From: Frigoribacterium sp. PhB160
GTDB taxonomy: Bacteria; Actinomycetota; Actinomycetes; Actinomycetales; Microbacteriaceae
Reading direction: 5' to 3'
Assembly: GCF_003751785.1 (NCBI RefSeq)
Contig: NZ_RKIE01000002.1
Coordinates: 62,001 to 126,000, forward strand
Length of the DNA stretch: 64,000 nucleotides
The position numbers and the translations under genes were made by a program. Shown here in pieces: positions 38,488-47,801 of the stretch. Position 1 is the first letter of the stretch, and every line of letters begins with the position of its first letter. Below the pieces are notes generated by a model, which saw only the letters and a list, made by a program, of their open reading frames with translations, had not been told where the DNA came from and searched no databases.

Positions 38488-39306
38488 GTGAGCCAGACCG
38501 AGCAACGCCCCGTCACGAGTGCTCACGACGGTTCCGTGCTCCCCGAGACGATGTGGCAGGTCGCCCGTCGCCCGCGCTGGATCGCGATGCTCGCCCTCTC
38601 GCTCGTCATCGCCGGCGTCTTCGCCTGGCTCGGCCACTGGCAGATCGAGCGCAGCATCGAGAGCGGCCAGGTCGCGAACCCCGAGACCGAGACGGTGAAG
38701 GTGCTCTCCGACGCGGTCGAGCCGCAGTCGCCGTTCTACGACAGCGTGGGCGGGCAGATGGTCAGCGTCACGGGGCGCTTCGCGGCCGACGATTTCCGCG
38801 TCGTGAGCGACCGGGTCAACGGCGGCGTCGAGGGCTGGTGGCTCATCGGGCGGCTGGTCGACGGCGCCGACGGCGCCTCCGTCGTCGTGGCCCTGGGCTG
38901 GTCCGCCGACGAGCAGGGCGCGGTCGACGCCGAGTCGGCGGTCGCCACCACGAGCGACGTCACGCTCACGGGTCGCTACTCGCCGAGCGACGCCCCCTCC
39001 GACGGTGCGTTCAAGGAGGGCCTCGACACCGTCGTCTCGGTGCCCGCCCTCGTCAACGAGTGGGACGGTCCGGTGGGCGACGTCTACGCCGGCTTCGTCG
39101 TCGCGTCCGACCCGGTCGGCGGCCTCGACGCCATCGACTCGGCCGCCCCCCGCACCGACGTCTCGCTGAACTGGCTCAACGTCTTCTACGCCATCGAGTG
39201 GGTCGTCTTCGCCGGCTTCGCGATCTTCCTCTGGTTCCGGCTCGTGCGCGACGCCTTCGAACGAGAGATCGACGAGGACGCGGAGGCGCGGGGCGAGACC
39301 GCCTGA
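38488..39306 (+). CDS. SURF1-like membrane protein
   Basis: 272 residues with one helix near each end (about 32-50 and 231-250) and a large extracytoplasmic domain between, the SURF1/Shy1 layout. WLGHWQIERSIESGQV after helix 1 and VSLNWLNVFYAIEWVVFAGF before helix 2 fit the family. SURF1 proteins assist haem insertion in cytochrome c oxidase. No oxidase genes are nearby, so the role is inferred from the family. Confidence 0.88.
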   Translation: MSQTEQRPVTSAHDGSVLPETMWQVARRPRWIAMLALSLVIAGVFAWLGHWQIERSIESGQVANPETETVKVLSDAVEPQSPFYDSVGGQMVSVTGRFAADDFRVVSDRVNGGVEGWWLIGRLVDGADGASVVVALGWSADEQGAVDAESAVATTSDVTLTGRYSPSDAPSDGAFKEGLDTVVSVPALVNEWDGPVGDVYAGFVVASDPVGGLDAIDSAAPRTDVSLNWLNVFYAIEWVVFAGFAIFLWFRLVRDAFEREIDEDAEARGETA

Positions 39307-39316
39307 CCCGCGCCTC
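39282..39316. repeat. Inverted pair of GGAGGCGCGG words across the SURF1 stop
   Basis: GGAGGCGCGG (39282-39291) and CCGCGCCTCC (39308-39317) face each other across the stop codon, forming a near-perfect stem. It could be a terminator overlapping the gene end. Confidence 0.6.
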
Positions 39317-39414
39317 CCGCGGTCCCTCCGTGCCCCGCCGCGGGGCCCGGCCCGCCTCGTCGGCCGGTCGCTCGACGCCGTCCGGGCTCGTCGGGGCGGC
39401 GCAGGGCGCGCGGG

Positions 39415-39420
39415 TAAGAT
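39415..39420 (+). promoter_or_regulatory. -10 element of a probably leaderless DUF3817 transcript
   Basis: TAAGAT, 7 bases, then ATG 39428. Confidence 0.6.
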
Positions 39421-39427
39421 CGTCCGC

Positions 39428-39871
39428 ATGCCCCTGAAGCCCCGGCAACGCGACATCCCCAAGATCCCCGGGGCCGTGACGTTCTACAAGGTCTCCGCGT
39501 ACGTCACCGGCGTGATGCTGCTGCTGCTCGTCTTCGAGATGGTCTTCAAGTACACGCCGCTGCAGCTCGAGATGCAGCTCGGCGGCTCGGGCGACTTCCT
39601 CGTCCCGAAGGACAGCATCACGACGGGCTTCAACCTGTCGACGGCGATCCTCATCGCGCACGGCTGGCTGTACGTCGTCTACCTCTTCGCCGACTTCCGC
39701 CTCTGGAGCCTGATGCGCTGGCCGTTCTCGCGGTTCATCATCATCGCGCTCGGCGGAGTCGTGCCCTTCCTCTCGTTCTTCGTCGAGAGCCACATGACCA
39801 AGCTGGCCCTGCGTGAGCACGCAGCGCTGGTCGCCGAGACCCGCACGACCCCCGAGGGAGCACCCGCGTGA
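39428..39871 (+). CDS. DUF3817 membrane protein
   Basis: 147 residues with three to four membrane helices ([59 protein letters not shown]). This matches the DUF3817 family, of unknown function, commonly found next to guaA in actinobacteria. Its stop overlaps the guaA GTG start by 4 bases, so the two are coupled. Confidence 0.85.
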   Translation: MPLKPRQRDIPKIPGAVTFYKVSAYVTGVMLLLLVFEMVFKYTPLQLEMQLGGSGDFLVPKDSITTGFNLSTAILIAHGWLYVVYLFADFRLWSLMRWPFSRFIIIALGGVVPFLSFFVESHMTKLALREHAALVAETRTTPEGAPA

Positions 39872-41454
39872 CAGAAGCCACCGAGACGGCCCAGAGCCCC
39901 GTCCTCGTCGTCGATTTCGGCGCCCAGTACGCGCAGCTGATCGCGCGCCGCGTCCGTGAGGCGAACGTCTACTCCGAGATCGTGCCGCACACGATCACGG
40001 CGGCCGAGATCGCCGCGAAGAACCCCGTGGGCATCGTGCTCAGCGGCGGCCCCTCGAGCGTCTACGAAGACGGCGCGCCCGGTCTCGACCCGGCGATCCT
40101 CGAGCTCGACGTGCCCGTGCTGGGCATCTGCTACGGCTTCCAGGCCATGGCGAAAGCGCTCGGCGGCGAGGTGTCGCGCACGGGTCAGCGCGAGTACGGC
40201 GCGACCGACGTGACCCTGGCCGAGGGCGACAGCACGCTGCTCTCGGGCCAGCCGACCTCGCAGACGACGTGGATGAGCCACGGCGACTCCGTCTCGAAGG
40301 CCCCCGAGGGCTTCGACGTGCTCGCCTCGAGCGCCGCGACGCCCGTCGCCGCCTTCTCGAGCGACGCCCGCAAGCTCTACGGCGTGCAGTGGCACCCCGA
40401 GGTCAAGCACTCGTCGTTCGGCCAGGCCGTGCTCGAGAACTTCCTGCACCGTGCTGCCGGCATCCCTGCCGACTGGAACAGCGGCAACGTCATCGCCGAG
40501 CAGGTCGCCCGCATCCGCGATCAGGTCGGCTCGTCGCGGGTCATCTGCGGCCTGTCGGGCGGCGTCGACTCCGCCGTCGCGGCGGCCATCGTTCACGAGG
40601 CCGTCGGCGACCAGCTCGTCTGCGTCTTCGTCGACCACGGACTGCTGCGCGCCGACGAGCGTCGCCAGGTGGAGGAGGACTACGTCGCCTCGACGGGCGT
40701 CCGCCTCGTCACGGTCGACGCCGAGCAGCAGTTCCTCGACGCGCTCGCCGGCGTCACCGACCCCGAGCAGAAGCGCAAGATCATCGGGCGCGAGTTCATC
40801 CGCAGCTTCGAGGGCGCCGCTGAGGCGCTCGTGCTCGAGGCGGCGGCCGAGGGCGACTCCGCCGTGAAGTTCCTCGTGCAGGGCACGCTCTACCCCGACG
40901 TCGTCGAGAGCGGCGGCGGCACGGGCACGGCCAACATCAAGAGCCACCACAACGTGGGCGGTCTGCCCGAAGACCTGCAGTTCGAGCTCGTCGAGCCGCT
41001 GCGCACCCTCTTCAAGGACGAGGTGCGCGCCATCGGCCGCGAGCTCGGCCTGCCCGAGGTCATCGTCGGCCGCCAGCCCTTCCCCGGGCCCGGCCTCGGC
41101 ATCCGCATCATCGGCGAGGTCACGCACGAGCGCCTCGAGCTGCTGCGCGAGGCCGACGCGATCGCCCGTGCCGAGCTGACCGCCGCCGGCCTCGACGACG
41201 ACATCTGGCAGTGCCCGGTCGTGCTGCTGGCCGACGTCCGCTCGGTCGGCGTGCAGGGCGACGGGCGCACCTACGGGCACCCGATCGTGCTCCGTCCCGT
41301 GTCGTCGGAGGACGCCATGACGGCCGACTGGACCCGCCTGCCCTACGACGTGCTCGCCAAGATCTCGAACCGCATCACGAACGAGGTCGACGGCGTCAAC
41401 CGCGTCGTGCTCGACGTCACGTCCAAGCCGCCGGGCACCATCGAGTGGGAGTGA
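39868..41454 (+). CDS. guaA: GMP synthase (glutamine-hydrolysing)
   Basis: 528 residues from GTG 39868. Converts XMP to GMP. Class I glutaminase domain with the Cys nucleophile in [16 protein letters not shown] and His in [12 protein letters not shown] pyrophosphatase P-loop [13 protein letters not shown]-terminal dimerisation domain ending [13 protein letters not shown]. With guaB and guaB3 it completes the guanine branch in this window. A strong terminator follows. Confidence 0.98.
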   Translation: MTEATETAQSPVLVVDFGAQYAQLIARRVREANVYSEIVPHTITAAEIAAKNPVGIVLSGGPSSVYEDGAPGLDPAILELDVPVLGICYGFQAMAKALGGEVSRTGQREYGATDVTLAEGDSTLLSGQPTSQTTWMSHGDSVSKAPEGFDVLASSAATPVAAFSSDARKLYGVQWHPEVKHSSFGQAVLENFLHRAAGIPADWNSGNVIAEQVARIRDQVGSSRVICGLSGGVDSAVAAAIVHEAVGDQLVCVFVDHGLLRADERRQVEEDYVASTGVRLVTVDAEQQFLDALAGVTDPEQKRKIIGREFIRSFEGAAEALVLEAAAEGDSAVKFLVQGTLYPDVVESGGGTGTANIKSHHNVGGLPEDLQFELVEPLRTLFKDEVRAIGRELGLPEVIVGRQPFPGPGLGIRIIGEVTHERLELLREADAIARAELTAAGLDDDIWQCPVVLLADVRSVGVQGDGRTYGHPIVLRPVSSEDAMTADWTRLPYDVLAKISNRITNEVDGVNRVVLDVTSKPPGTIEWE

Positions 41455-41501
41455 CGCCGACGCGTCACTCCCGGATCACCGGTGCCCCCCGCCAGGAGGG
41501 C

Positions 41502-41547
41502 ACGCACCACGGGCCGCAGCGGGAGACCGCTGCGGCCCGTGGTGCGT
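41502..41547 (+). terminator. Terminator after guaA
   Basis: A perfect 21-bp stem (41502-41522 with 41527-41547) and GAGA loop, the longest perfect hairpin noticed in the window. Confidence 0.92.
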
Positions 41548-41576
41548 CCGGGCCGCGGTGTCGGGGGCGCGAGCGT

Positions 41577-41682
41577 CCCTCGGCGGCCAGCCCGCGCCTC
41601 CGGTGCTCTCGACCCCGGGATGCACGACGCCCTCGGCGGCTGACCCGCGCCTCCGGCGCCGTCGGGCCGCGGACGCACGACG
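41577..41682. repeat. 53-bp tandem repeat, two copies, carrying the GGAGGCGCGG word
   Basis: Units 41577-41629 and 41630-41682 are adjacent and share most positions, including CCCTCGGCGG at the start, CCGCGCCTCCGG in the middle and GCACGACG at the end. They fill the gap between the guaA and yccA terminators. No coding role is apparent. Confidence 0.85.
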
Positions 41683-41714
41683 CGGGGCCCGTCCCTCTCG
41701 GAACGGGCCCCGCG
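41681..41714 (-). terminator. Terminator of the Bax1-I gene
   Basis: A 12-bp stem (41681-41692 with 41703-41714) and 10-base loop, 23 bases past the minus-strand stop at 41738. Confidence 0.75.
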
Positions 41715-41737
41715 GGGTCGGTGCGTGCTGGGGCTGG

Positions 41738-42574
41738 CTAGTTGTTGCCCCGCAGGATCGCGAGCATGCGCAGGATCTCGACGTAGAGCCAGATCACGGT
41801 CATGACGATGCCGAAGGCGGCCGACCAGCCGTAGATGCGCGGGGCGCCGCGCTCGACGCCCGTCTTCACGTTGGTGAAGTCGAGCACCAGCGAGTACGCC
41901 GCCATGAGCACGACGAGGATGCCGAGCAGGAACCCGATCGGGATGCCGAAGATCTCGGCGCCACGGAGGCCCCACGGGTTCGAGTTGGCGCCGGTCAGCA
42001 TCAGCACGACGTTGAGCAGCGAGAAGACGGCGTAGCCGATCATCGCGATCATGAAGATCTTGGTCGCCCGGGCCGACTCGCGGACCTTGCCGCTCTTGAA
42101 GAGCAGAAGCGTCACGACGAAGACGGAGATGGTGCCGAGCAGCGCCTGCGTGACGATGCCGTCCCACTGCGCCTCGAAGATCGCCGAGATGCCGCCGACG
42201 AAGAGGCCCTGGGCCGCCGAGTAGGCGAGCACGAGGGCGGGCGACGGCTTCTTCTTGAAGATGTTGACGAGGGCCAGGACGAACCCGGCGATCGCGCCGA
42301 CGAAGGCGAGGGCCGGGACGAACCAGCCGATCGCCGCGAAGACGACGACCACGCCGAACGCCATCAGCGTCTTCGTGATCGTGTCTTCGTAGGTCATGCG
42401 GTCGGTCTGGTCGGGACCGGCGGCGGGCTTGCTGTACAGGTCCTGGAGCTGCTCGGCCGTCATGCCGTCGAAGGCGACGGGCTGCTGGGCCGCGGCCTGC
42501 TGCTGTCGGATGACCGGCCCGCCGTTCTTCGAGAAGGCCGGCGACTGACTGAAGCCGGGATTCGAGAATGCCAA
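41738..42574 (-). CDS. Bax inhibitor-1/YccA family membrane protein
   Basis: 278 residues. A Pro/Ala/Gln-rich head of ~75 residues, then seven membrane helices (MAFGVVVVFAAIGWFVPALA, FVGGISAIFEAQWDGIVTQA, VVLMAAYSLVLDFTNVKTGV). The start is TTG 42574, favoured by GAGGA 5 bases upstream; no ATG fits. The family includes Ca2+-leak channels and proteins that modulate FtsH; the actinobacterial members are uncharacterised. TAGCCT on the minus strand at 42649-42654 may be its -10. Confidence 0.87.
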   Translation of the reverse strand: MAFSNPGFSQSPAFSKNGGPVIRQQQAAAQQPVAFDGMTAEQLQDLYSKPAAGPDQTDRMTYEDTITKTLMAFGVVVVFAAIGWFVPALAFVGAIAGFVLALVNIFKKKPSPALVLAYSAAQGLFVGGISAIFEAQWDGIVTQALLGTISVFVVTLLLFKSGKVRESARATKIFMIAMIGYAVFSLLNVVLMLTGANSNPWGLRGAEIFGIPIGFLLGILVVLMAAYSLVLDFTNVKTGVERGAPRIYGWSAAFGIVMTVIWLYVEILRMLAILRGNN

Positions 42575-42787
42575 GGGGTTCCTCTTCTGTCGTGAGACGT
42601 GTCCGTCGAGAGACGGGAGGTGACGCGGTGGGCGTCGCCGTTCAGGGAAGGCTAACGCCGACAGGTCTCGGATGGCTGAGCATTTGCCCTGGTGAGGCCC
42701 TCATTCGCGGCCAGCGAACGTGCAGTGCCTGCACCGATCCCGACGGGGAGGCGCGGTGCCGGTCACCGAGGACGCAGCCCCGCCCGT

Positions 42788-42793
42788 TACCGT
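42788..42793 (+). promoter_or_regulatory. -10 element of a probably leaderless glycerophosphodiesterase transcript
   Basis: TACCGT, 6 bases, then GTG 42800. A GGAGGCGCGG copy ends 31 bases further upstream. Confidence 0.5.
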
Positions 42794-42799
42794 GGCCGC

Positions 42800-43786
42800 G
42801 TGACCTCGACCCCCCTCGTCATCGCCCACCGCGGAGCCAGCGGCCACCGCCCCGAGCACGGTGAGGACGCGTACCGGCTCGCGATCGAGCTCGGGGCCGA
42901 CGCGATCGAGCCCGACGTCGTCGCCACCAAGGACGGCGTGCTCGTCCTCCGCCACGAGAACGACGTGTCGGGCACGACCGACGTCGCCGACCGGCCCGAG
43001 TTCCGCGACCGCCGCACCCGCAAGCGCATCGACGGCGCCGACGTCGAGGGCTGGTTCACGGAGGACTTCACCTGGGACGAGCTCTCGACCCTCCGCATCC
43101 GGGAGCGCCTGCCGGCGATCCGCCCGTCGAGCGCCGCCCACGACGGCGAGGGGCGCATCCAGCGGCTCGGCGACCTCCTCGCCCTGCTCGACGACGCCGA
43201 CCGCCCCGTGGGGCTCGTCGCCGAGATCAAGCACGCGACGTGGTTCGCCTCGATCGGGCTGCCCCTCGACGAGCTCGTGGCCGACGAGCTGCGGCGGGCG
43301 GGCTGGGTCGACGACGCCCGCCTCACGGTCGAGAGCTTCGAGCAGACGGTGCTCGGGCAGCTGGCCGACCGCGGGGTGGGCGGCCGCTCCGTCTACCTGC
43401 TCGAGAAGTCGGGCGCGGCGGCCGACCTCGTCGCCCGGCACGGCCGCGACGCGGTGCCGTACGTCGACCAGCTCACGTCGGAGTCGCTCGCGGGCCTCGC
43501 CGCGGCGGGCCTGCACGGCGTCTCGCTCGACAAGAAGACCCTCGTCCGCGACGACGGCACGACGGAGGCGCGGGTCGTCGACCGAGCGCACGCCGCCGGC
43601 CTCGAGGTCTTCACCTGGACCCTCCGGTGCGAGAACGCGTTCCTCGCCAAGGCCCACCGGCAGGCGGGCGGCAAGGCGGCCGCCGGGGACTGGGAGTCGG
43701 AGTTCGCCGCGCTCATGGAGCTCGGCGTCGACGGGGTCTTCGCCGACCAGCCCGAGCTCGCCGTCGCGGTCCGCGCCGGCCTCTGA
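42800..43786 (+). CDS. Glycerophosphodiester phosphodiesterase family protein
   Basis: 328 residues from GTG 42800. GDPD TIM barrel: VIAHRGASGHRPEHGEDAY, ADAIEPDVVATKDGVLVLRH, LVAEIKHATWF, LTVESFEQTVL and GVDGVFADQPELAV. The catalytic His pair and metal-binding Glu-Pro-Asp are present; the common P-E-x-T near the first His reads PEHGED, so the Thr is absent. It has no signal peptide, so it is likely cytoplasmic and yields glycerol-3-phosphate from glycerophosphodiesters. Confidence 0.9.
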   Translation: MTSTPLVIAHRGASGHRPEHGEDAYRLAIELGADAIEPDVVATKDGVLVLRHENDVSGTTDVADRPEFRDRRTRKRIDGADVEGWFTEDFTWDELSTLRIRERLPAIRPSSAAHDGEGRIQRLGDLLALLDDADRPVGLVAEIKHATWFASIGLPLDELVADELRRAGWVDDARLTVESFEQTVLGQLADRGVGGRSVYLLEKSGAAADLVARHGRDAVPYVDQLTSESLAGLAAAGLHGVSLDKKTLVRDDGTTEARVVDRAHAAGLEVFTWTLRCENAFLAKAHRQAGGKAAAGDWESEFAALMELGVDGVFADQPELAVAVRAGL

Positions 43787-43818
43787 CCGGGCCCCGAGCC
43801 GCTGTCGGTGGCCCGGCT

Positions 43819-43824
43819 TAGACT
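43819..43824 (+). promoter_or_regulatory. -10 element of pcrA
   Basis: TAGACT lies 9 bases before ATG 43834, so the leader is at most two or three bases. Confidence 0.45.
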
Positions 43825-43833
43825 GACCGGGCC

Positions 43834-46254
43834 ATGACGATCGTGCTCGAGCCCTCTGACTCTGCCGGTGCTCCCGGCGACCCCTTGACCGCGGGGCTGA
43901 ACCCGCAGCAGAAGGAGGCCGTCGAGTACCGGGGGCAGTCGCTGCTCATCGTGGCGGGCGCCGGCTCGGGCAAGACGAGCGTGCTCACGCGGCGCATCGC
44001 CGGGCTGCTCGCGACGCGCGAGGCGTGGCCGAGCCAGATCCTCGCGATCACCTTCACGAACAAGGCCGCCGCCGAGATGCGCGAGCGGGTCGCCCACCTC
44101 GTGGGGCAGTCGGGCGAGGGCATGTGGATCAGCACGTTCCACTCGGCCTGCGTCCGCATCCTCCGCAAGGAGGCGGAGCAGTTCGGCTTCACCAAGAGCT
44201 TCACCATCTACGACTCGGCCGACTCCCGCGCGCTGCTCAAGCGCATCCTGAAAGAGCTCGACGCCGACTCGCTCGGCTTCACGGTGAGCCAGGCGGCCGG
44301 CAAGATCTCGAAGCTCAAGAACGAGCTGAGCGACGTCGAGACGTACTCGCGGCAGATCAACGCGGGCGACCCGCAAGACGTGATGTTCCTCGAGATCTTC
44401 CGCCAGTACACGCGTGAGCTGCAGCGGGCCAACGCCTTCGACTTCGACGACCTCATCGCGCAGACGGTCTACCTCTTCCGGGCCTTCCCGCACGTGGCCG
44501 CGATCTACCAGCGCCGCTTCCGCCACATCCTGGTCGACGAGTACCAAGACACGAACCACGCGCAGTACTCGCTGATCCGCGAGCTCACGCGGCCGGTCGA
44601 CCCCGACATCGTCGACGACCTCGAGCGCGGCGGCCAGTACGTGCAGTCGATGCGCGACGGCAGCGGTCGCATCCCCGGGGCGTCGCTGACCGTCGTCGGC
44701 GACTCCGACCAGTCGATCTACGCGTTCCGCGGCGCCGACATCCGCAACATCGTCGAGTTCGAGCGCGACTTCCCGAACTCGAAGGTGATCCTGCTCGAGC
44801 AGAACTACCGGTCGACGCAGAACATCCTCGACGCGGCGAACGCGGTCATCTCGAACAACTTCGACCGTCAGGCCAAGAACCTCTTCACCACGGTCGGCGC
44901 GGGCGAGAAGATCACCGGGTTCACCGGCTACACCGGGCACGACGAGGCCCAGTTCGTCGCCGACGAGATCGCGACGCTGCGCGAGGGCGGCATGGCCTAC
45001 AAAGACATGGCCGTGTTCTACCGCACCAACTCGCAGACCCGCGCGCTGGAGGAGATCTTCATCCGGTCGGCGATCCCGTACCGCGTGCTCGGCGGCACGA
45101 AGTTCTACGAGCGGGCCGAGATCAAGGACGCGATGGCCTACCTCATCACGGTCGCCAACCCCCTCGACCCGATGGCGCTCCGCCGCATCATGAACGTGCC
45201 GAAGCGCGGCATCGGCCCCGCGACCGAGACCGCCATGCAGCGCTGGGCCGACCAGCACGAGGCGCCGCTCCGCGAGGCGCTCCGCAACGCGGGCGAGCTC
45301 GGCCTCGGGCCCAAGGTGACCGGGGCCATCACCGGTCTCGGGCAGCTGCTCGACGGCGTCCAGGCGACCGCCGCGACCGCGCCGGTGCACGAGATCCTCA
45401 CGACCCTCATCGAGGGCAGCGGCATCATCGAGGCGTTGCGTGCCTCCCGTGACCCGCAAGACGAAGCTCGCGCCGAGAACATCGACGAGCTCGTCGCGGT
45501 CACGAAGGAGTTCCAGCGCAACAACCCCGACGGCACCCTGCTCGACTTCCTCACCGAGGTCACGCTGGTGGCCGCGGCCGACGACCTCGACGACTCGAGC
45601 GGCACCGTCTCGCTGATGACCCTGCACACGGCGAAGGGCCTCGAGTACGAGGCGGTCTTCCTCACCGGGGTCGAAGAAGACCTGCTGCCGCACCGCATGT
45701 CCGCGAGCGAGCCCGGCGGCCCCGCCGAAGAACGGCGCCTGTTCTACGTCGGCATCACCCGGGCGCGCAAGCACCTCTTCATCTCGCTCGCGATGACCCG
45801 TGCCCAGTTCGGCGAGGTGAACGTCGCGATGCCGTCGCGCTACCTGCAAGAGATCCCCGTCGAGCTCATCGACTGGAAGCAGTCGCCCGGCACGGCGAAC
45901 AGCCGCGGAGGCACGCAGCCCCGGGCGCTCAACGCACGCCGCGACGGGAGCGGCGGCGGTCTCGGGGGCACGCCCCGCGCCTCCGGCGGGTTCGGCGGCG
46001 GCAGCTACGACCGGGCCACCGCGGCGGCGAAGACCCGGCCCAAGACCGAGTGGGCCAACCGCGTCACCGGCACGGTGCGCGACAACGGCGACCTCGAGCT
46101 CGAGCAGGGCGACCGCATCTCGCACATCGACTTCGGCGAGGGCCGCGTCATGGCCGTCACGGGCGTCGGCGCTCGCCGCATCGCCGAGGTGCTCTTCGAC
46201 ACCGCCGGCCGCAAGAAGCTGCTGATCAAGGTCGCACCGATCGAGAAGATCTAG
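43834..46254 (+). CDS. pcrA: ATP-dependent DNA helicase UvrD/PcrA
   Basis: 806 residues. Superfamily 1A 3'-5' helicase: Walker A VAGAGSGKTSVLTRRI, TFTNKAAAEMRER, VDEYQDTNHAQY, GDSDQSIYAFRGAD, NYRSTQNIL, TLHTAKGLEYEAVF and VGITRARKHLF. A Gly/Arg/Ser-rich linker leads to a C-terminal Tudor-like domain (GDRISHIDFGEGRVMAVTG), the RNA-polymerase-binding region of UvrD-type helicases. Its TAG stop lies in a CTAG palindrome shared with the convergent FHA gene. Confidence 0.96.
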   Translation: MTIVLEPSDSAGAPGDPLTAGLNPQQKEAVEYRGQSLLIVAGAGSGKTSVLTRRIAGLLATREAWPSQILAITFTNKAAAEMRERVAHLVGQSGEGMWISTFHSACVRILRKEAEQFGFTKSFTIYDSADSRALLKRILKELDADSLGFTVSQAAGKISKLKNELSDVETYSRQINAGDPQDVMFLEIFRQYTRELQRANAFDFDDLIAQTVYLFRAFPHVAAIYQRRFRHILVDEYQDTNHAQYSLIRELTRPVDPDIVDDLERGGQYVQSMRDGSGRIPGASLTVVGDSDQSIYAFRGADIRNIVEFERDFPNSKVILLEQNYRSTQNILDAANAVISNNFDRQAKNLFTTVGAGEKITGFTGYTGHDEAQFVADEIATLREGGMAYKDMAVFYRTNSQTRALEEIFIRSAIPYRVLGGTKFYERAEIKDAMAYLITVANPLDPMALRRIMNVPKRGIGPATETAMQRWADQHEAPLREALRNAGELGLGPKVTGAITGLGQLLDGVQATAATAPVHEILTTLIEGSGIIEALRASRDPQDEARAENIDELVAVTKEFQRNNPDGTLLDFLTEVTLVAAADDLDDSSGTVSLMTLHTAKGLEYEAVFLTGVEEDLLPHRMSASEPGGPAEERRLFYVGITRARKHLFISLAMTRAQFGEVNVAMPSRYLQEIPVELIDWKQSPGTANSRGGTQPRALNARRDGSGGGLGGTPRASGGFGGGSYDRATAAAKTRPKTEWANRVTGTVRDNGDLELEQGDRISHIDFGEGRVMAVTGVGARRIAEVLFDTAGRKKLLIKVAPIEKI

Positions 46255-47039
46255 GGCGCTCCCGCCGGCAGGCGGACCACGGTCAGCCGGTGGTCGCCGA
46301 CGACGAGGGCGTCGCCGGACCTGAGCCGGTGGGGCCGACCCGGCTCGAGCGCGACCGAACCGCCTTCGCGGGGCTCGACCGTCGTGCCGTTGGCCGAGTG
46401 CAGGTCGTCGGCCCAGACGGCTCCGGCGTCGTCGGCCCAGACGTGGGCGTGCTCTCGTGACGACCGTCGCGTCGGGTCGTCCAGGCTGAGCACCGCCCCG
46501 GAGGCGCGCAGTGCGGTCGAGGACCGCCCTCCCGCCGGCCTCCTCCCCACCACGATCCCGGAGGAGGTCACGGGCGAGACGCCGCCGTCCGGCCCCTCCA
46601 GGCCGTAGGAGCGCGGGCGCAGGACGGTGGCGTCGAGGTCGTCGAGGTCGTCGAGGTCAGCTTCAGCGTGGGCGCATGCGGGGGCGTGGGCGTCGGGGGT
46701 CGGGGGCGTCCGGGGCATCGGGCGCACCGGGGTGGCGGGGCTCGGCGGCATCGGTCCGGGTGGCGACGTAGGCGCTGCAGTAGGCCTCGTGGTAGGTCGC
46801 CCCGGCACGGCGGTGACGAGGTCGTGGTCGTCCGTCCTCAGCGGAGAGGTGGCCGGCGTGGTGGGCTGCGGGGCCGCGAGTCGGCGGGGGAGGCGGGTCA
46901 CCGCCGGCCCAGGTGCTGCCTCGGGCGGGATGCGCTCGACCCGGGAGAGCAGCCCGCTCTCCCTCATCGCGGCGATCCCGTCGTCGTCGACGACCGGTGG
47001 CACCCACGCCGTCTCACGCCTCCCCGGACGTCTTCTCAT
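46251..47039 (-). CDS. FHA-domain protein of the type VII-like locus
   Basis: 262 residues from ATG 47039, which has GGAAGGAG 11 bases upstream; an in-frame GTG at 47075 would add 12. Residues ~60-140 are Pro/Thr-rich; an Asp-Leu repeat with a potential phospho-acceptor (DLDATVLRP) comes before the FHA domain (about 165-258): GIVVGRRP, SREHAHVW, LHSANGTTV, the phosphothreonine-binding residues. FHA proteins regulate many type VII systems. It is divergent from the WXG100 genes, and its stop overlaps that of pcrA by 4 bases. Confidence 0.85.
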   Translation of the reverse strand: MRRRPGRRETAWVPPVVDDDGIAAMRESGLLSRVERIPPEAAPGPAVTRLPRRLAAPQPTTPATSPLRTDDHDLVTAVPGRPTTRPTAAPTSPPGPMPPSPATPVRPMPRTPPTPDAHAPACAHAEADLDDLDDLDATVLRPRSYGLEGPDGGVSPVTSSGIVVGRRPAGGRSSTALRASGAVLSLDDPTRRSSREHAHVWADDAGAVWADDLHSANGTTVEPREGGSVALEPGRPHRLRSGDALVVGDHRLTVVRLPAGAP

Positions 47040-47145
47040 GCGGATCAGCGCTCCTTCCTGTGGACAAGTCGCCACCAGTCTGTCTCATGTGGAATATTCA
47101 TGACAGTCGTCGGTCTGACGACTCCACCGAGAGACGGGAATCCCC

Positions 47146-47439
47146 ATGGCGAACGTGAACGTGACCTACGACGACCTGCGCACGCAGGCGACCCAGCTGC
47201 GCAACGGGCAGCGCTCCATCGAAGACCAGCTGGCCCAGCTGAAGGGCCAGATCGACGGGTTGGTCTCGTCCGGCTACGTGACCGACAGCTCGTCGCGGGC
47301 CTTCGAGGGCACGTACACCGAGTTCACCTCGGGTGCGAAGCAGACGATCGCGGCCATCGAGGGGCTTGCAGCGTTCCTCGAGAACGCGGCCACGACCTTG
47401 CAGTCCGCCGACGAGCAGCTGGCCTCCAGCATCCGCTGA
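47146..47439 (+). CDS. WXG100-family Esx-like secreted protein
   Basis: 97 residues, two predicted helices. The turn where WXG proteins have Trp-x-Gly reads SSGYVTDSSSRAFEG, a form common in actinobacterial WXG100 proteins that lack the Trp. No signal peptide and no YxxxD/E-type tail is clear (ends DEQLASSIR). WXG100 proteins are secreted as helical-hairpin dimers by type VII systems and bind the last ATPase domain of EssC/EccC. It heads the operon to essC. Confidence 0.88.
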   Translation: MANVNVTYDDLRTQATQLRNGQRSIEDQLAQLKGQIDGLVSSGYVTDSSSRAFEGTYTEFTSGAKQTIAAIEGLAAFLENAATTLQSADEQLASSIR

Positions 47440-47501
47440 CCGGCCCGTCCCGGCGACCGCATCGCCCTCGGCGGTGCGGTCGCCCCCTGGAGAGGAGCGC
47501 C

Positions 47502-47801
47502 ATGGCGCGCAACACGCTCGAGCTCGACGGCGACGTCCTCGACCGCCTCGCGGCGTCGTTGACCGAGACCCGACGGGCCCTCGAGAGCCCGTCGGTCGGC
47601 GGCGAGGCCGCCACGGAGCAGTTCGGCCACGACGCCCTGGCGGAGCGGGTGCGGCGGTTCTCGTCGACGTGGGACGCCGCCCGTCGCGACCTCGCCGAGG
47701 CGGTCGGCGACCTCGCCGGCACCGCGCGGTCGATCGCGACGACGTTCGCGACGGTCGACGGCGATCTCGCAGGCAGCATCGACGAGGGAGGTGCGTCGTG
47801 A
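47502..47801 (+). CDS. WXG100-size partner protein
   Basis: 99 residues, all-helical by composition, beginning MARNTLELDGDVLDRLAASL; GAGAGGAG lies 5 bases before the ATG. A central SSTWDAARRDLAEAVGDL segment has a Trp but not a strict WXG. Position and size suggest the second subunit of an Esx-type heterodimer or a chaperone of the next protein, whose GTG start it overlaps by 4 bases. Confidence 0.72.
   Translation: MARNTLELDGDVLDRLAASLTETRRALESPSVGGEAATEQFGHDALAERVRRFSSTWDAARRDLAEAVGDLAGTARSIATTFATVDGDLAGSIDEGGAS

Noticed and set aside
41502-41714. Inverted repeats flanking a small segment, considered as a MITE or insertion-sequence remnant
   Set aside because: The two hairpins differ in sequence, each sits right after a gene end, and there is no target duplication; they are ordinary terminators around a tandem repeat.
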